Assembly: GCA_051881435.1 (NCBI GenBank)
Contig: JBJEPW010000023.1
Location: 1 to 42,627, forward strand
Direction of reading: 5' to 3'
Length of the DNA stretch: 42,627 nt
Origin: Fimenecus sp051881435
Lineage (GTDB): Bacteria; Bacillota; Clostridia; Oscillospirales; Acutalibacteraceae
This document shows, piece after piece, positions 41,698-42,627 of this stretch (positions are counted from its first letter, which is position 1; every line of letters starts with the position of its first letter). A program made the translations under genes and the position numbers. The notes under the pieces were generated by a model. That model ran no database searches. It was given only the letters and a program-made list of their open reading frames with translations, and was not told where the DNA came from.

Positions 41698-42441
41698 TTG
41701 TATTATGTGACGGGCAGCCATCCCGCCATCATCGAGCCGGACGAATGGGAACAGGTGCAGGCAGAGTTTGCCAGACGGAAGGCCCTGGGCAAAGCCTACA
41801 GCGGCAAGAGTGTTCTTTCAGCTAAACTGGTCTGCGAGGACTGCGGCGCCTTTTTCGGACCCAAGGTCTGGCACTCCACCGACCAGTACCGCCGCACTAT
41901 TTGGCAGTGCAACGGCAAATTCGCAAGCGAGGAACACTGCCACACTCCTGCGTTGGACACGGAAACCATACAGCGGCTTTTCATAAAAGCCTACAATTTG
42001 ATGATGCAGGATCGAGTGCAGATTATAAAGGAAATCGAAGCATGGCGGCAGAAACTGATGGACTTCGGAACACTGGATACCGACATTGAACGGCAGCTTG
42101 AAGAGACCCAGGTGGTTGTCGAACTGGTCAAGGCGGCAGTCAAGGAAAATGCATCCACAGCACAGTCCCAGGAAGCCTACCTTAAAAAGTACGAAGCCCT
42201 CACCGAGCGGTACGAGAAAGCGGCTGCGGAACTGGAAAGGCTGCAAAACCTACGCACCGCCCACAGTCAGCAGGACAAGAAAATGGCGATTTATATCAGC
42301 ACCCTCAAGAAGCAGCCGGAAGTGATGCACGACTGGAACGACACCATCTGGACGGTGATGATAGAAAAAGTCATCGTCCACAGAAACGGTGAAATCACAT
42401 TTGTTTTTCAGAACGGTACAGAAGTCAAGGTCGGAGCGTAG
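41698..42441 (+). pseudogene. C-terminal fragment of a large serine recombinase
   Basis: The 247-codon frame holds the C-terminal half of a large serine integrase. It starts in the recombinase domain (YYVTGSHPAIIEPDEWE), then has the zinc ribbon CEDCGAFFGPKVWH with C/H ligands to EEHCHTPALD, and a coiled coil (about 95-190). The catalytic resolvase domain with its Ser nucleophile is absent, so it cannot recombine DNA. Codon use is richer in G/C than the rest of the window, typical of transposons and integrative elements of gut Firmicutes. The truncation point abuts the inverted repeat at 41683-41696. Confidence 0.85.
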
Positions 42442-42462
42442 TTGCTCTATATATTATGAAAC

Positions 42463-42507
42463 AAGCCTCAGCCTACCCAAATTAAAGGGTAACGGCTGGG
42501 GCTTTTG
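42463..42507. terminator. Intrinsic terminator after the recombinase fragment
   Basis: Arms AAGCCTCAGCC and GGCTGGGGCTT (one G-T pair), with inner TACCC/GGGTA pairs, are followed by TTTT on the plus strand. It may act in both directions. Confidence 0.7.
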
Positions 42508-42529
42508 CCATCTATGATGTAATTAGTAA

Positions 42530-42627
42530 TCATCTGACCATAAAACTTGCGGATAAATATATTAATTGTTGCTCAATGATACGCAAGAGGTCATCTGTTG
42601 TTTCCTTTTTGTCGCCATCCAGCCATG
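42530..42627 (-). CDS. Partial C-terminus of an unknown protein running off the window
   Basis: On the minus strand 31 codons are open from the window edge to a TGA at 42530. The peptide begins WLDGDKKETTDDLLRI and has a charged amphipathic helix. Codon use fits the recombinase fragment. I recognise no family; it may be another gene of the same element. Too short to be sure that it is coding. Confidence 0.35.
   Translation of the reverse strand, partial: WLDGDKKETTDDLLRIIEQQLIYLSASFMVR

Noticed and set aside
41698..42441. Functional integrase with an active mobile element
   Set aside because: The catalytic serine domain is missing and no upstream frame supplies it.

Overview
This is a chromosomal window from a spore-forming clostridial Firmicute, most likely an uncultured Oscillospiraceae/Ruminococcaceae-type gut anaerobe. 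The evidence is a sigma-G gene, a YmxH-like sporulation gene and a SpoVB-like flippase, strong sigma-A promoters with 17-bp spacers, AGGAGG-type ribosome sites, ferredoxin-linked metabolism, PduL as a stand-alone phosphotransacylase, and intergenic islands full of short GC-rich hairpin repeats. No genome name can be assigned from sequence alone.

Layout. 1-890 is a repeat island. 953-1537 encodes an XRE helix-turn-helix protein fused to a complete desulfoferrodoxin (superoxide reductase) module. 1591-8977 (minus) is a six-gene operon: acyl-CoA ligase, Na+ symporter, IorA, IorB, phenylacetate-CoA ligase and a double ACT protein, driven by one clear promoter at 9035-9063. The gene set could import aryl acids, activate them with CoA and interconvert them with aryl-pyruvates by the ferredoxin-linked oxidoreductase. 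9176-9349 is a relic of an LTA-synthase-like gene. 9351-14863 (minus) is glmU-pth-mfd, divergent from a long plus-strand housekeeping run, 15051-26054: recJ, relA/spoT, dtd, an MBL hydrolase, hemZ, a nucleoside kinase, the flippase, mazG, HU and rqcP. The flippase-mazG-rqcP order matches yabM-yabN-yabO of Bacillus subtilis.

26067-28020 holds two more repeat islands around a metallopeptidase-like/GNAT fusion gene. 28025-30874 (minus) is zapA-U32-dut. 30948-33742 (minus) holds the YmxH-like gene, two exported or membrane-anchored proteins of unknown function, and sigG. 33845-35662 is glmS, followed by a plus-strand membrane protein, pduL, two HAD hydrolases, an EamA transporter and an FkbM methyltransferase.

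The right end, 40973-42627, is the most disturbed part. An initiator tRNA gene with a mispaired T stem is followed by a hairpin-rich element that ends in an exact copy of the tRNA 3' 29 nt. Next comes a 369-bp segment bounded by 14-bp inverted repeats, and immediately after it a serine recombinase that has lost its catalytic half. This looks like an old tRNA-linked integration site worn down by small mobile elements.
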